This document shows, in pieces, positions 23,570 through 35,855 of a stretch of DNA of 64,000 bases. Origin of the DNA: Pegea sp. RAD2-039. Its lineage: Eukaryota; Chordata; Thaliacea; Salpida; Salpidae. The notes under the pieces were generated by a model. It was not told the origin of the DNA, made no database searches, and saw only the letters and a program-made list of their open reading frames with translations. The stretch covers positions 186,001 to 250,000 of the forward strand of contig JAQGEQ010000145.1 in the NCBI GenBank assembly GCA_034620365.1, given 5' to 3'. Both the position numbers and the translations under genes were made by a program. Every line of letters starts with the position of its first letter. Positions within the stretch are counted from its first letter, which is position 1.

Positions 23570-24700
23570 AAAAAAATCATCACTTACATGATCTTTGCCA
23601 TTTGATCAAAAAGTCTGCTTTCAATTCACTATAAATTTTAATCAAATATTACCTATTTATTTATAACTCACGTGCAAGCTATTTGATATTTGATCGTCAT
23701 TTATCAAGAATTTTGTTTTTGAAGCTTTGCAAATGAAACAATTAATTAGGAGCAAATATATCTTATGCTAATTTTTATATTTGCTTGATGACATTTCATG
23801 GAAAAGTTGTTGACTTCCATAAAATCTATAAAAACTTTAAATAACTCAAAAGAATTAGACAAACGTTTATATATGTTACTTTGTTTTTCTCAGTTTTTTT
23901 TTCAAATCAGCTTGAAGAGTATACAGCAGTTTTCAAATAAACAAAGAACAAAACTTTCGTCAGGATATTTTGGCAAACATACTTACAAACAATTATATAA
24001 AATTTTTCTCTGTGTATTACAAGTAAGTATTGAGTTTGATAAACTAGAGTTACTGAGCACCAAACTTTGTACTAACCAATCAGGTACTTTATGTCATGAT
24101 CTTAAATTGAATCACTTAAATCAATTAACCTTAATAAGATTCAAAAAACAGTCATTGAAATGTCAACAGTAGAATTTATTTTTTAAGTAAATAGCTTAAA
24201 CTTTTTCTTGCAATAAAAATCTAGTTAAAAAGGTTAAGAAGCTCACTTAAATTGATTTTAATTCGTTTAATTTTTACTATTTCTTTAACCCAAAAATTGA
24301 TTAAGAAAATTTGGTAGAATTACTTTAAAAACGTTTTTGCTGCACTGACAGTCTTACAAAAATCTTTTTGAACTTTTATCATGAACATATTTTACAAAAA
24401 TAATTAGTGAGAAAATTAACAGTCTCAATTACATAAAATCGTTTCAATTTAGATTTATTCAACCTTATTATATTTACATAATATCAAAAGATATTAATTT
24501 TTCTATCTTATTAAGTATAGTCTATAGTACAAAGTATAAGAAAGGTTGGTTCCAATTGAAAGTTGAACAAAACAGAACTTTTCCAGCAACATCCAGTCTT
24601 AACATGATAGCTCTAGCGGGATACTTCCCAGATATTCTCTTACTTCGAATCGTAGCAACCCATTTTATATGTCCATCGTGGTTCCTACTTTATATCAAAC
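23570..24700. other. spacer with one unassigned 124-codon open frame (23798-24172, +)
   Basis: Downstream of the KIF13 polyadenylation region. The frame 23798-24172 starts with ATG and runs 124 codons, which is long for such AT-rich DNA, but its composition (Lys, Leu, Ser, Gln) is what AT-rich sequence gives by chance. I see no motif. I do not call it a gene. Confidence 0.3.
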
Positions 24701-24703
24701 TCT

Positions 24704-25870
24704 CTATCCTCTCAGAGAAAATTGATAAAAAATATTCGAAAATTTACGAGCCCATCTTAATAAGCAAAAACGTCCCTGCGTTCTCTGCAACAACTTGGAT
24801 TTGTAAAGAGCTAAATATCCATCAAAAGCTGAAATATTTCTGAACAGGCTTAATTTGATTTCTTCCAACACATTAACCTCGGGAAAAAACTCTTCTACTC
24901 CATATACGGCAATTCGTACAAGGTCATTTTGTTGTCTCCGACGGACGTAAGAACTTTGGGTGATACGAAGCTGTTCTGCCGAGAATTTACATACTGAATG
25001 GAAGAACAACGTGAAATGCAACTATGAAGGAAGTTCCAGCGATAAAAAGTTTGTTGTTTCGCTCCTACTATCCTCTCTTCCGCCGTGGTTGTAACAACTT
25101 CTACAGAATTCTATATTAATCTTAGAAAAACTCTCACATCTATCCTGCCGCCGTTTGTGATTGCTCTTCCTCGCAGCGAAAAGACTTAAACCTCCTTATT
25201 GATCTCTGATTAGATCCAGTAGGTATTAATGTTTGTCCTTTAAACCCTAAGGTAGTATCTCTTCTTCTGCTTCTCCTTGTTAACTTTTCTACCTCATAAT
25301 AACTAGAGCGCCCGAATACTCTTTCATTAATCTGAGTAATACACAAACTTTCAGTTCAGCTTCAGCCGATCAGCAAGCACCTAAGTATCGGTTGTTCCAC
25401 CTTTTTTCATTTCCACTGCTTGATAAAAGACTTCTTCTAAAGTTAACGTTTCCCGCTCTAACAATGGTTGCCTTATTCTTGATAAAGATAATCCATCTAT
25501 AAATAAACCTCTGATCATACCATTCATTTGTTCTGCTGCCATGACACTCTTAAAATCACAGTCCTTGACCAGACATACCAAAGTGCATCGAAAGTCTTTT
25601 ATAGATTAACTTGTCTTCAACTTCTCTGTTCTTAGTAGATGACGCACAAAAATTTTATTTAGTTTCTTTCCATAAAACCGTTCCAGCGTCGCATGAGCTT
25701 TTAATTAAGTCTAAGAGATCTCAAAGTACTTGTACACGTTTTTGGTTGTGCTGTTAACAAGCGCTGCTAATTTTCTCTTGTCTGTCCATTTCGACCCACA
25801 CTCTTCCATGTAATTTGTAAAAATTTTCTTTCAGTGACGCCATTTGCTGGATGCTGAAGAACTATTTGGG
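24704..25870 (-). mobile_element. decayed Ty3/gypsy-type LTR retrotransposon fragment, gag region
   Basis: On the minus strand, between about 25800 and 25381, broken frames match the capsid (gag) region of Ty3/gypsy-like elements: WTDKRKLAALVNS, a KKLNKIFVRHLLRTEK segment, LVKDCDFKSVMAAEQ, and the very typical LSLSRIRQPLLERETLTLEE. Stops and frameshifts interrupt the reading frame. Sequence toward 24704 continues in short open stretches I cannot assign. No protease, reverse transcriptase or integrase and no LTRs were seen, so the limits given are approximate. Confidence 0.7.
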
Positions 25871-27200
25871 TCTATAGACAACTAGATTGGTTTTAGTAGT
25901 TTATTCTTTTTTTATATGGAAGGAAAAGACTTTATTAGAGTAAAAAACAAACTAATTTATACTTATTTATATAGAATCTTGTTCAAATCTATACTATGCA
26001 TAGCTAAAAGAAACTATCTTGACCGTTACTAGGTTTCGACTACAGTAAGCTCTGATAAGACCAAAACAACTGGCAACAATTCACCCAAGAAAAAATGTAC
26101 TATCAGCTACAGAATTGACCAGGTATGTAGAGTAGTAGGCCATGACACATTCACGCAAGCGGCAAAATAATCTACTGTCTCTTTCTTCAAATACACCACA
26201 CTTTTTAAGTATTATTCCATATTATTATTAAACTGAAGCTAGTTTACTTATTGTTTATAAGAGACATCAGGAACTATTTTTGAATTATGAGTTTTCAGAT
26301 TATTCTATTTTGTTTTAAATTTGTGAAGAAATCATTTTCAAAGTTACAGCGTAGAAAAAAATGGTTACATTTTAAAAGTAAGGTGAAGATGCTTTAGCTT
26401 TGTCGTATTTTTTCTTAGATCTAAATGCTTTATATAAACTCAATTGTAATTTAATCTTAATCTATTTATAAAGAAAACGATAATATAATAATTTCCCAGC
26501 AACAACTTTTAGCATCAATTCTGAATTCGATACTTTCAGTAATTATTTTAAAGACAGTTTACTTTCAACTTAATTTCAATTCGTATTACTGTCTTTAATA
26601 TATTCATAGTAAGTTGAAAATACAATAACATTTTACGTTTTCGAGTGTAACGTCAGTTTAATAACATTCTAGATACAGTTTTAAGGTTGAGTATAATCGT
26701 AGAATCCTGAATCGTTTTAAGCTGAAATTACAAACAAATATTTATGTGTACACAGTCAACATTTTTGTTGACTTTTACAAGAATAGAAAATAACTGTCGG
26801 TCTTTATCATAACAGTTTATTTATTCTACTCAAATAGAGACTTATGTAAAGTACTCAAGAAAGTTTGTTAAGTGATTATGATAATTCAAAGAGTTAGTTA
26901 TTATATTACTAAGAAACCCAAGCCTGTAAATTAAGTTTGTAATTTAAGAAGTTTTTTATATATTTTATTTTTAATAATATCCGTTTTAGAGTAGAATTGC
27001 TTTTAAGAGTTTTGTAATTTCAATATTTAAATTAAACAAACAGTGCTGTAACACTTAAATTTATTTAAAATATTTTTTCAAAAATGGAAAAGTTGTTACA
27101 TAATAAAGTATTTATAAAATCTGCAAAACAGATTTTCAAATTATCGTTTTCTTGTGAACCATCAAGTTACTTCTAACTATAGCCTTGATGATAATGAAGT
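25871..27200. other. AT-rich spacer, nothing recognised
   Basis: No gene seen between the gag remnant and the end of LRRC51. The sequence around 25990-26200 is less AT-rich and may be further transposon debris, but there is nothing I can name. Confidence 0.4.
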
Positions 27201-28439
27201 TTATTTCTTATTATTTGTTTTTCTTCTTTTTTTTTGAAGCAGTCGCATCGAAGTCCAAGTTCTTGCTTTGTCGCGGTCTGCTTTAGTGACTCTACTGAAA
27301 TCTAGAAATTGAAGCTGGGGTATTCTTGAAATGATATAACATCTGAAAACAAATGAAACCCATAATAGTTTGTTCTAAACTATGGAGTAACAAAACCTGT
27401 AACCCTTTTCATTTTCAAAGATGTTTCCGTGAAGAGTTAACGTTCGAAGCTGAGGTAATAAAGCCAGCTTGTCAATCTCACATATATCCTCAATTACATT
27501 TCCGTGTAAGTAAATCACTTTTAGGCTCTTGTAATTCAACAAAACCTTGAAATGGATTAAAACATTTTAATAAAAACTTTCAAAAAATCAATTTTGTAAA
27601 ACCAACTTCATCAATATTTGCAAAATCATTAAAAGAAAGATCAATCCATTGCAATTGAGATGGATCACTCAAGACAGCTTCTAACATCCTTTCTAATCCA
27701 TCAAATGATGACAAAGAGTTACTACTCAGTTTGATAGAGTTTCTTTAACAAATAATAACATAACAACAAGCATACCAACCACACGCTTCTCACGTTATGT
27801 ATTTATTGTAATCACGTTTCACTTCATTTTCATTATCTTCATTATGTTTCTTTTTAGGAATGTCTTCTTCTGAAATAGTGACAGAAATGGACATATATGG
27901 ATGTAAACCTTTTCTTGGTGTTGCTCGTGAAATATCTAAAAAAAATTCATAATTATTAATGATGTAACATTTAAGTTTTTTTTACAGATACTTTAAGTAT
28001 TCTTACTGCTGTTTATAGACGAAGTTCTCAAAGCATATTTGCAAACAGAATTGTAATATTATATATATCTAATGAACAAAGATTTACTATTAAAGGTGAG
28101 AGAATAAAGTTCATTAAAAAAGAATCTAGAATTAAGTTTGATAGAAAAAGAGAAGTAAGTTCAATCAATTGTTGTCAAACTGACCTGACATTTTCTTTGC
28201 AGCACAAAAAGAGAAATCAACTGGAGGACCAGGTCTTTGGTCAGAGGACTTATCAAGTTTGATGTTTGATAAGATCTCTCCCACGCTGTATCTGAAATCA
28301 AAAAGTAAATTATGAAAAGTTGACATTAAATTTTAAGTGTCACTTGAAGTTACGGGAATGTTAAAAAGTGAAACAGATTAATTTCTAACCGATTAGTACT
28401 TCTCGACTCATTAAATCTTTTCAATGAAAATGCGGACAT
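27201..28439 (-). CDS. LRRC51: leucine-rich repeat protein LRRC51 (LRTOMT1 protein)
   Basis: Six exons on the minus strand, 241 aa, all phases closing: 28439-28390, 28291-28185, 27935-27794, 27742-27607, 27545-27397, 27342-27201 (stop TAA). Vertebrate LRRC51 is about 190 aa; the extra length is mostly an acidic/basic insert in exon 3 (PKKKHNEDNENEVKRD). Matching blocks in order are PPVDFSF, PRKGLHPY, WIDLSFNDF, YLHGNVIEDICEIDKLALLP, LRTLTLHGN.FENEKGYR and FLDFSRVTKADR. The function is poorly known. The protein has leucine-rich repeats plus an LRR-cap-like C-terminus, and in vertebrates the gene is linked with COMT2/TOMT; no such methyltransferase is seen here. An AATAAA overlaps the stop codon region on the minus strand. 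Confidence 0.9.
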
Positions 28440-31400
28440 TGCTGCACTTTGTTCCTTTATCTTTTATATTTTTATTCAGCATTTATTACTAGATTCACCT
28501 AATAGAAAAATTGATTTAACAAATTGAATCATAAACCAGTTAGCCAATTTCTTTATAAGAATATTTATTTAAACATGAACACAAATATAAGATTTGTTAT
28601 GATTATTACAAATTTGCTTTAATCTCTTAATTCAAAAAATGTTAAAAGCTTACAATGAAAACAACAATCGTTTTTAATAGATTTAGTTATGTTATAACCA
28701 CTACAGTATTGTTTGAGTCATTTCCAAAATCTTCTAAAAATACGTTTGTTTTCCTAAGCTTTCAAGAAAAGCTTTTAGTTTTCATTCATAATTCTATTTA
28801 ACACTAAAAACGTTGTAATTGAAACTTTTACAATTTCTTTTTTACTACTCAAATGCACTTGAGCTTGTGTTACAAATTTTCTATAGTACTTTTAACGTTT
28901 ATACGTTTTGTGTTATAACGAAGAACTTCATTTTCTAACTATTGATAAAAAACAAAATTTCTTCAACATTTTCTCCTATTTTACTTGAAACTATAAATCA
29001 ATCTGCTTTCTTACGCAATTCATTTAAATGTATTTACATGATTTTGTTATAAAAAATTGAATATTCATAAAATATCGAAATAAATATTCTAAAAATATGA
29101 AGAAAACTTCAAATGATTTCTGAACAAAATTCAATTTCTAAGATTTTCTGCTTCTTGTTTATTTCAAGCTAAGAAAGAATAACCTCTTAGTTAAGTTGAC
29201 AGATTTATTGGCTATTTTTTAAAAGTAAAGTAATTTTTACGTAGCAAATAAAAACTCTCTAAATCTTATTACATTAAAGACGTCTGTTTTGATGTCTTTA
29301 ACAATAATAAAGCTTCTATATCCAACACTGTTAGAACTGATATACTAAACTTGTTTATTTTCCAATCCTTTCACCCTGCGATAATACTGATCAAATATAC
29401 TTTCTTCATGTTTACTAAATAAACATTGAATTAATATTCAACCTTGATGAAAGATTTGTAAATTTTATCTGATGAGTCAAGTTATTTTTAACTAAGTTTG
29501 CGTTATAAGTATACAATCCGACTCGTAGTTATTTCTTTATTAATTGTTAACCAAACAGTAACTAAGTAAAAAAATATATAATTCAAAATAATCTATAAAG
29601 TTGTTTGCTTTGAACATTTGTCTGTGTAAAAACTCCTACAAAACTTACAAATCTGTCAGATGGTACAAGCTACTAAATCTATATTATCATCTAAACATAC
29701 ATTTATTCAGCACATCACTGATAAATAATATCAACTTAAAATGAAACATCTAGAGATGGTATTACTTTCAAAACTACAAATTGTTACATTCAGTCTAAAA
29801 TATCAAACAATTCAAATAAAGCACTTTCTAAGAAAAACCTTTGTAACTACAACTTTGTATTTCTTAGAAGTTATTGGTGCTACATCTCAAACAGCTTTTT
29901 CAGTGAATAAAAATTCTACTCGATGTAATACGGAAGTCAGCTTTTGTTAATATCAACACAAACAATTACTTGGAGGTATTTTAGTCCAACTCGAAAAATA
30001 TGTCTGGCGAGTAGCTATGCTGATAATGTAAAGAGAAAATACTTGTGAGGTTGTGGCTTTAAAATCATTTCTTAAAGATAATGTACTTTGAATACATAAC
30101 TTTTACTTCATGGACAGAAGTAAAAATGTTTATTTTACATAAAAAGACTCTAATTTAATAACAAATTCAGAAAGTTTAAAACTTAATTTTAATTCACATA
30201 AAAAAGTTTTCAAAAAGTTTCGTAGATTGAGATATAGATGGAAGGCATTTGACAGCTTCCTACCTGCTCATGAGCTTGAAGAATAGCGTGTCCTGAATAA
30301 CCTCTAGTCTTTAGATCTGCTACTCAGTAACACGACCCAATGATCTGGGACAGTGACTTGGAACAGTGACATCGAGTTTAACAGATTGTAGATTTTCTTT
30401 CTGGGTTTTTACCATAAAATTCTTTACCTGAATCAACCACAAGGTAATATTTACCCATAGATAAAAAAGATGCTTTCCACATTCGTTATCGTGATCGTTC
30501 CGTTATATAGAGCTGTAACTTTAAGGTAGAATTCGATCTCACGTAATTAAGGTGTTAAACCAAATAATAATTTATATGATGTTTCAAAATATGATGATTA
30601 TTTCGTGCATGAATCAAATTTTTTTATAGAATTTTTCTTCCATTGCCAGATAGTTTTTATATCAAAAATCAATGATAAAGTCATAACTTTGAATTTTTCA
30701 CATCTTTCTTAAAGATTAATTCAGTCTGAAATCACTAAATAACTAAAATTAACTTAAAAATTAAAAAATTGTAAAATAATTTATAATACAAAGAAAATAT
30801 CTATCAACTATAAAATGTTCAATTTATATTCAATAAAGATTTTTTAATTTTAAGTGTTTTCAATAAACTTTATTCAGCTTAATTTTATTTTGGCAACTAC
30901 AAACAAATTCTTTATGCTTTGAATAAAAAACAAAGACATCATATTTGTTTACAATAAAGAACTTTGGAACTAGACTATTGTTTATTTTACAAGCTTGCAT
31001 TACTGCATCATAAAATTTATGATAGAGGGTTTGAAAATAGTTTTTTTTTTCATTTTCTGCATGCTAAAAAACTAACTTTTTAGGTTAGTATGAATGAACA
31101 GGAAGTAATTGAAGTTAATAGTTTTGTTGATAACTTTTTTTAATCTGAAAATTTCTCGTGAATTTATAGGAATGATTTTAATAGTTATTTTTTATTTGCA
31201 CATTTTTTCTACTCAATGAAAAAGTTGTAATTTTGTTTTTTTGTTTTTTGCAATTTATTGGCTGGTTTCATTTACTTTGAGCTAGATTTTGAAACATTAG
31301 AATTTAAAAATCTGCTTATAATTTAAAGTTAGTAGCAGACGTCATTTGTATTTAATGTATAAACTAAAAACTTATAATTCTGTTTGTCAACTAAAAGTTT

Positions 31401-31643
31401 CTAACTTACAAATATACATGACTTAAGCAAAGTTAGAAGTTTTGTTTCTATACTCAAACATTTCTTTCTTTAAAAAGAACTGAATAATATTAGTATATCA
31501 TCTTTTCAAATCTTCTTTATTTATTTTTTTAGTTAAAATAAACTAAAATTGGCTTTGTTTAACTTTCTCAGTTTAATTCATTATTAATATTTTTTAGTAT
31601 TTATAAATGTTTTCAGCTTTCAATCTGATAGCATAAATGTATT
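28440..31643. other. 3.2-kb intergenic region between divergent LRRC51 and SH3BP5
   Basis: AT-rich. It contains one copy of a degenerate dispersed repeat (30240-30420) and otherwise nothing recognisable. It must hold the promoters of both flanking genes, which are transcribed away from each other, but no element can be defined by eye. A YAG acceptor-like site (TTTTCAG) lies about 28 bases before the SH3BP5 ATG. Confidence 0.5.
30240..30420 (-). repeat. degenerate dispersed repeat, copy 1
   Basis: This segment shares blocks with 47880-48000 (GGGAYAGTRAC, ACATCRAG, AACRGATT) and with 49085-49170 (TTTAGATCTGCT with flanking similarity). On the minus strand, the shared part with 47880-48000 reads as similar peptide pieces (LDVTVP versus LDVTIP), so it may be an old transposon coding region. 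Limits are approximate. Confidence 0.35.
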
Positions 31644-33667
31644 ATGTCTGATTCAGAAGTGGATCCTAGAGTAAAAGTAAGTCACTTCACCATATTTTGT
31701 GATGTTTTTCTTTAGAAAGTAATCTTCGGCAAGATTATTACTGCAATTATATTTAAATTATCAAATAGGAAAATAAACAAAAATAAATCAAGATAATTTC
31801 ATAAAATCACTTTGCTCAATTTTTTAATGAGGTTTTTGGAACCTTTTAATGTTTCAAACATCAATTATTTTTTATAAATGTAAATAACCCTGGAAAAATG
31901 TTAAAAACTTTTTTATTTGGAAACAAATTGTGCATATTTGATATGTTAAATATAGAATGACTGAAACTGTTTAACAAATTTCCTTTTTATCTTCAGAACG
32001 AGTTGGATTCGTTGAATGAAGCGACTGATGCCATCAACCATTTAGAGACTCAGTTATCTTCCGAAAGAAAAAAATTTAATGATCTTCATACGGAAGCAAA
32101 AGAACGTTTAGCTATTTTAATGGCTAATAAACAAAAGGCAATCGCACAAACCAGGCCTTATTACGAAGCTATTAAAGAAGCTAAACAAGTTCGCTTATTT
32201 TTTCAAGAATGAATCAACCATTTACTTTCCATATATTACAAACTTAGAATGCTCTGAAAATAAGACTAATGTACAAAAATGCAATGAAGATTAACAGTTT
32301 AAATATATCAATGAATTAATTTAAATAAACATTCGAAGCAAACGAGTTTAACATTTGCTGAATGTTTGGTTTTAGTGTAGATTTAAAGGTTTGCTAACAT
32401 ACCGATTGTATGCTTTTTTCAGGCTAATGATTCATTACAGCTATCAGTTACTAACTACCATCGTGCAAACGGTGTATACAGAGCTGCTAAAGAAACTATT
32501 TCACTTGCTGAGCAGTCTTTAAGAAGTTTAGGAGTTGGAGATGGAGTTGTAGACGCTGCTTGGCAAGAGACACTGAATATCAACACAAAACGCTTTATAG
32601 ATGCCGAAATTGAAAAGTGAAATGTTGTTATTCAATCATAAAGTATTCAGCATGAAAATTATAATTATTATTTTACTGAATATATCTATACTTTCTATAC
32701 AAGTAAAAATATTGTAAAGAACAGTTTCTACTTGATAGTTACATTGATTGATTACTTTTAGAAAAAAAAGTGAAACGCTCCATGCACAAGCCACCAAGAG
32801 AAGAGAAATACTATCGCGGAAAGCAAACTTGATTAAAAAGAAGCACAAGAAGTTAATGGAAAAATCCAAGAGATATTTTCTGGAAAAAGAATGTTTTGAG
32901 GAACTCTTACAGGTTAAATAAATATATTCAAGATTGTTTCTTTATAAAAACGCCTCAACACTTAAGACTCAACGATCAAAAGTAGAGAAGTTACAACAGA
33001 AGATTGAAACTGCTAAAAAGCAATACAAAGACTCCTTGAAGAATTTGGAGAATATCTCTCTTGAGATTCATCAAAGGAGATTATTAGAAGCAAAAATTGT
33101 GCAGATGGCAGAAATCTGTGATCAACAAGAAGCAAAAGATGAATGTGATGATGAAGCATATTCTCTAAATATTTCAGCTTCAAAAAAATATGGTACAGAG
33201 ATTTAAATACTGGCATCATAATGAAGTTGATTGATAACAGGAATTAAAGACCTTGAAAACGATCTGAAAAACTTTGATTTTGATGATGTTGATGATGCTA
33301 GTGAAGAATCGAGTAATGATTTTTCAGATGATGAAAGTAATTTTAAAAAAATTGAAAAAAACTCGAATAATCAGAATGATTGTTTTAAGGTGAGTATCGA
33401 AGTTCTACCTCATCAGGAGACGGCTTAGCGAAAAAATTACGATCTTCAATAAAAAGTCAATCATCTTTAAATTACAAGACAACAGAAGAAGATTTAAAAG
33501 GTGGTATTCACTTATTAGGGGGGAAATTAACGACTAAAACTCTATTTGTAGAAACGCGAGACGTTTTTGAAAAAGACACAAATGATGTTGCTGTAAGTAG
33601 TCTACATGGTATTCAGTTAAACTCAGATGTTGACAAAGATTATGACATTTTTGATGAACTTTGTTAA
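31644..33667 (+). CDS. SH3BP5: SH3 domain-binding protein 5 (SH3BP5 / Sab / REI-1 family)
   Basis: Seven exons, 389 aa, all phases closing: 31644-31676, 31997-32188, 32423-32616, 32762-32912, 32967-33192, 33241-33336, 33390-33667. SH3BP5 proteins are guanine nucleotide exchange factors for Rab11; the long V-shaped coiled-coil body also docks JNK on mitochondria in vertebrates. Family blocks are EVDPR at the start, then YRAAKETISLAEQSL, an AWQETLN.NTKRF segment, KSKRYF, and YKDSLKNLENISLEIHQRR. The C-terminal third is acidic and Ser-rich (DFDDVDDASEESS) and poorly conserved, as in the family. The last two introns are 48 and 53 bp. The 53-bp intron 33337-33389 is needed: reading through it leads to a stop at 33428. 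An alternative last exon may lie at 35360-35427. Confidence 0.92.
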
Positions 33668-33907
33668 TCCTTTTTACTTTTTGGTTATTTGTTTTATATA
33701 TCAATCATTTCTAGTATATCATTTTAATTAAAAGTATAAAGAACTTTTACATACATTTGATAAAATTGTTTTTATATAATTCTATTAGCGATTAAGAGAG
33801 GTAAATTTCTTACTGAACCAAATCAACTATTGATAATGAGTTCTCAGAACTTCCGAAGGAATTTATTCTTGTACATCTTACCGTAGCCATAAGTGAACAA
33901 ACTTCAA

Positions 33908-34941
33908 TACAGTGCATCCTTGCTAATCCGGCCATATTGGGCAATTTATAATTATGGCCGAATTAGCCTTTCCCGAATAAGAACAAAAAATCGTTTTTTT
34001 AAACAACCTTATATGCAATGCATATAATAAAAGATCTCTCAGAATCGACTTTCTATAAACCCTTTTGATGGATTCGAGCAAACCTTGATCCATTGGTTGT
34101 ATGAGTAAAATTTGGAGGCAGAAATTTGGCAGTGATTTTGCTATCAGCTGATAAAAGTTAGTCCTCACTTGGATGGGTAGAACAATTGTCGGGGAACAAA
34201 ATGGCCCTTTCTTCTTATCCATGTTCTCTTAGCTTTTGTTTCGTTTCGGGAACGAAACAGTTAAAAAACCAATCTCGGAAAATATCACGGTCGACCCAAG
34301 CATTTGCTTGATTTCGGTAGACAACCGGCAGCGCCTCCTTGTTGAGATTACAAAAATAACGCGGATTTTTAGCCTTACCAATTAACAATAAAAGTAACTT
34401 TCTTGTTCCACTGGCATTTGCACAGGCATTTATTGTCACCCTGTTTTTTGCCTTTTTCGGTCTATCCGGCCGGTTGTGTACTGATGCTTAGGTATGTCCA
34501 GGCAACATTCTAAAGTACAATCCGGTTTCATCGCAATTAAAAATTTGATGTTTGGAGTAGCCCTCAGTTATGAGAGAAAATTCATTAACGAATTACTTAT
34601 CAGATGAGCTATCTGAACTTCCTCAAACTGAATCTCCCGCAAAACCTCCATTGAAACCCCAAACTTGTTAAAAAGGGCTTAGAGTGTTCACCGTAAATTA
34701 AACGGTGGAACTCAGGGACCTTTTCTAACATTATTGGACTAGTTACTAGACAGCCTTTCTCACGTTCCTGACGAAACCAGATGTAAAGATCAAACTCTAG
34801 CAAACAAACTTGCGACATAAGCGTAAAAATGGATTTATTGTCAGCTTTCCAGTGATCTCCATTCAAGAAAATTGGTTTTAGCTGAATTAATTAAATCTAC
34901 TTCTCGACTGAAACCGGTCGGATTAGCGAGGATGCACTGTA
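33908..34941 (-). mobile_element. pogo/Tigger-type DNA transposon, dead copy with both TIRs
   Basis: The element spans 33910-34939 and is flanked on both sides by TA, the target-site duplication of Tc1/mariner-superfamily elements. Terminal inverted repeats of about 24 bp match: left CAGTGCATCCTTGCTAATCC, right end (reverse complement) CAGTGCATCCTCGCTAATCC. The minus strand carries pieces of a pogo-like transposase in family order: a CENP-B-type helix-turn-helix part (IWFRQEREKGCLVTSP, WRFCGRF, 34866-34609), CDETGLYFRMLPGHT with the first catalytic Asp (near 34550-34490), TINACANASGTRKLLLLLIGK (34439-34215, here cited as a segment), and the LIQPMDQG segment of the DDE domain (34222-33923). 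Stops and frameshifts separate them, so the transposase is inactive. At 1030 bp it is also shorter than intact relatives, which suggests internal loss. Confidence 0.92.
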
Positions 34942-35855
34942 AAAGTATAAATGGTCCAATAACCCAACTCTAGTTATTACCGACTCAGAACCAAATGAGA
35001 AGACTACTTGATGTTGGCCCAAACTAGGACTTTTTCTCTTTAGTTTGTCAGTTCACGGCCCATAACCAGACCCTTTTATCAATCCAACAAACCCCACAAG
35101 GGTAGGAGAGAACTAACTTTGATTGGGTTAAAATATCACAAAAAGTATCAAACAGGTTTTCGATAAAAGTATTGGCTAATTGGGTGTCAGGGAGATTTGA
35201 TGAAAAAATACATTTAGAATTATTTATAAATGTTTACTCTCAGCTAATAGTCAACAAAACTGACTTCTTCTCGAATATATGAATCAAAGTTTAGAAAATA
35301 TTTAACCAAATAACTTGAGTCTTATTAACCGGCAAATTTGTAATTCAATTTTGCTTTAGTGGACAAGCAAGGTGAAGTTGATGGTGAAACTTATTTCGAT
35401 ATTTTTGAAAAATCGTTGAAAAGCTGATGGAAAAATAAATGCTACAAATCTTTATTTTCAAATGATGTCTCAACTAGCTAAATCCTGTTAATTCGGTCTT
35501 TATATTCAATATCACAAAATGAAATTAATACATATAAAGATGTTATTATATTAAAATGTAAATTATCGAATGTTCAAAAAACCTGAGCTGACTACTGCAA
35601 GATTTGGGTAAATGTACAAACAAAATTGTTTATTTATAACACACCAATCAATACTTGTAATTGATGTAGTTTTTACATTATTATCAAACGAAGGTTTTTA
35701 ACCATTTCAAGTTTTCGTTGTACATTATTTTCAGTACAAAAAATTGATCTAAGACAATTTTTTTCTAAAAGATTTGAAGAGAGGGGAATTGAGGAGTAGA
35801 GAGGGGACTGAGTGTTGTTGAGTGACATGACTGCTTATCAAGCACATGAGGTTCC
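34942..35855. other. spacer with possible orphan terminal exon at 35360-35427 (+)
   Basis: The sequence at 34950-35200 is less AT-rich but unassigned. At 35360-35427, after TTTGCTTTAG, a short + strand frame reads VDKQGEVDGETYFDIFEKSL and then stops. It resembles the SH3BP5 C-terminus (VDKDYDIFDEL) and could be a duplicated or alternative last exon of that gene, cut off by the pogo insertion. A usable donor in phase 1 (CATG/GTATTC near 33609) exists but is weak. Confidence 0.3.

Noticed and set aside
24556-24843. 95-codon plus-strand ORF
   Set aside because: It overlaps the gag-type element in antisense and has no motif.
27860-27955. Plus-strand ORF starting MSSSEIVTEMDIYG after a TTTTTAG
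   Set aside because: It is antisense to LRRC51 exon 3, whose minus-strand translation (PRKGLHPY) matches the family and closes phase.
27988-28154. Plus-strand open segment with acceptor and donor signals inside an LRRC51 intron
   Set aside because: No family match and no partner exons; probably chance, although the composition is not impossible for a coding exon.
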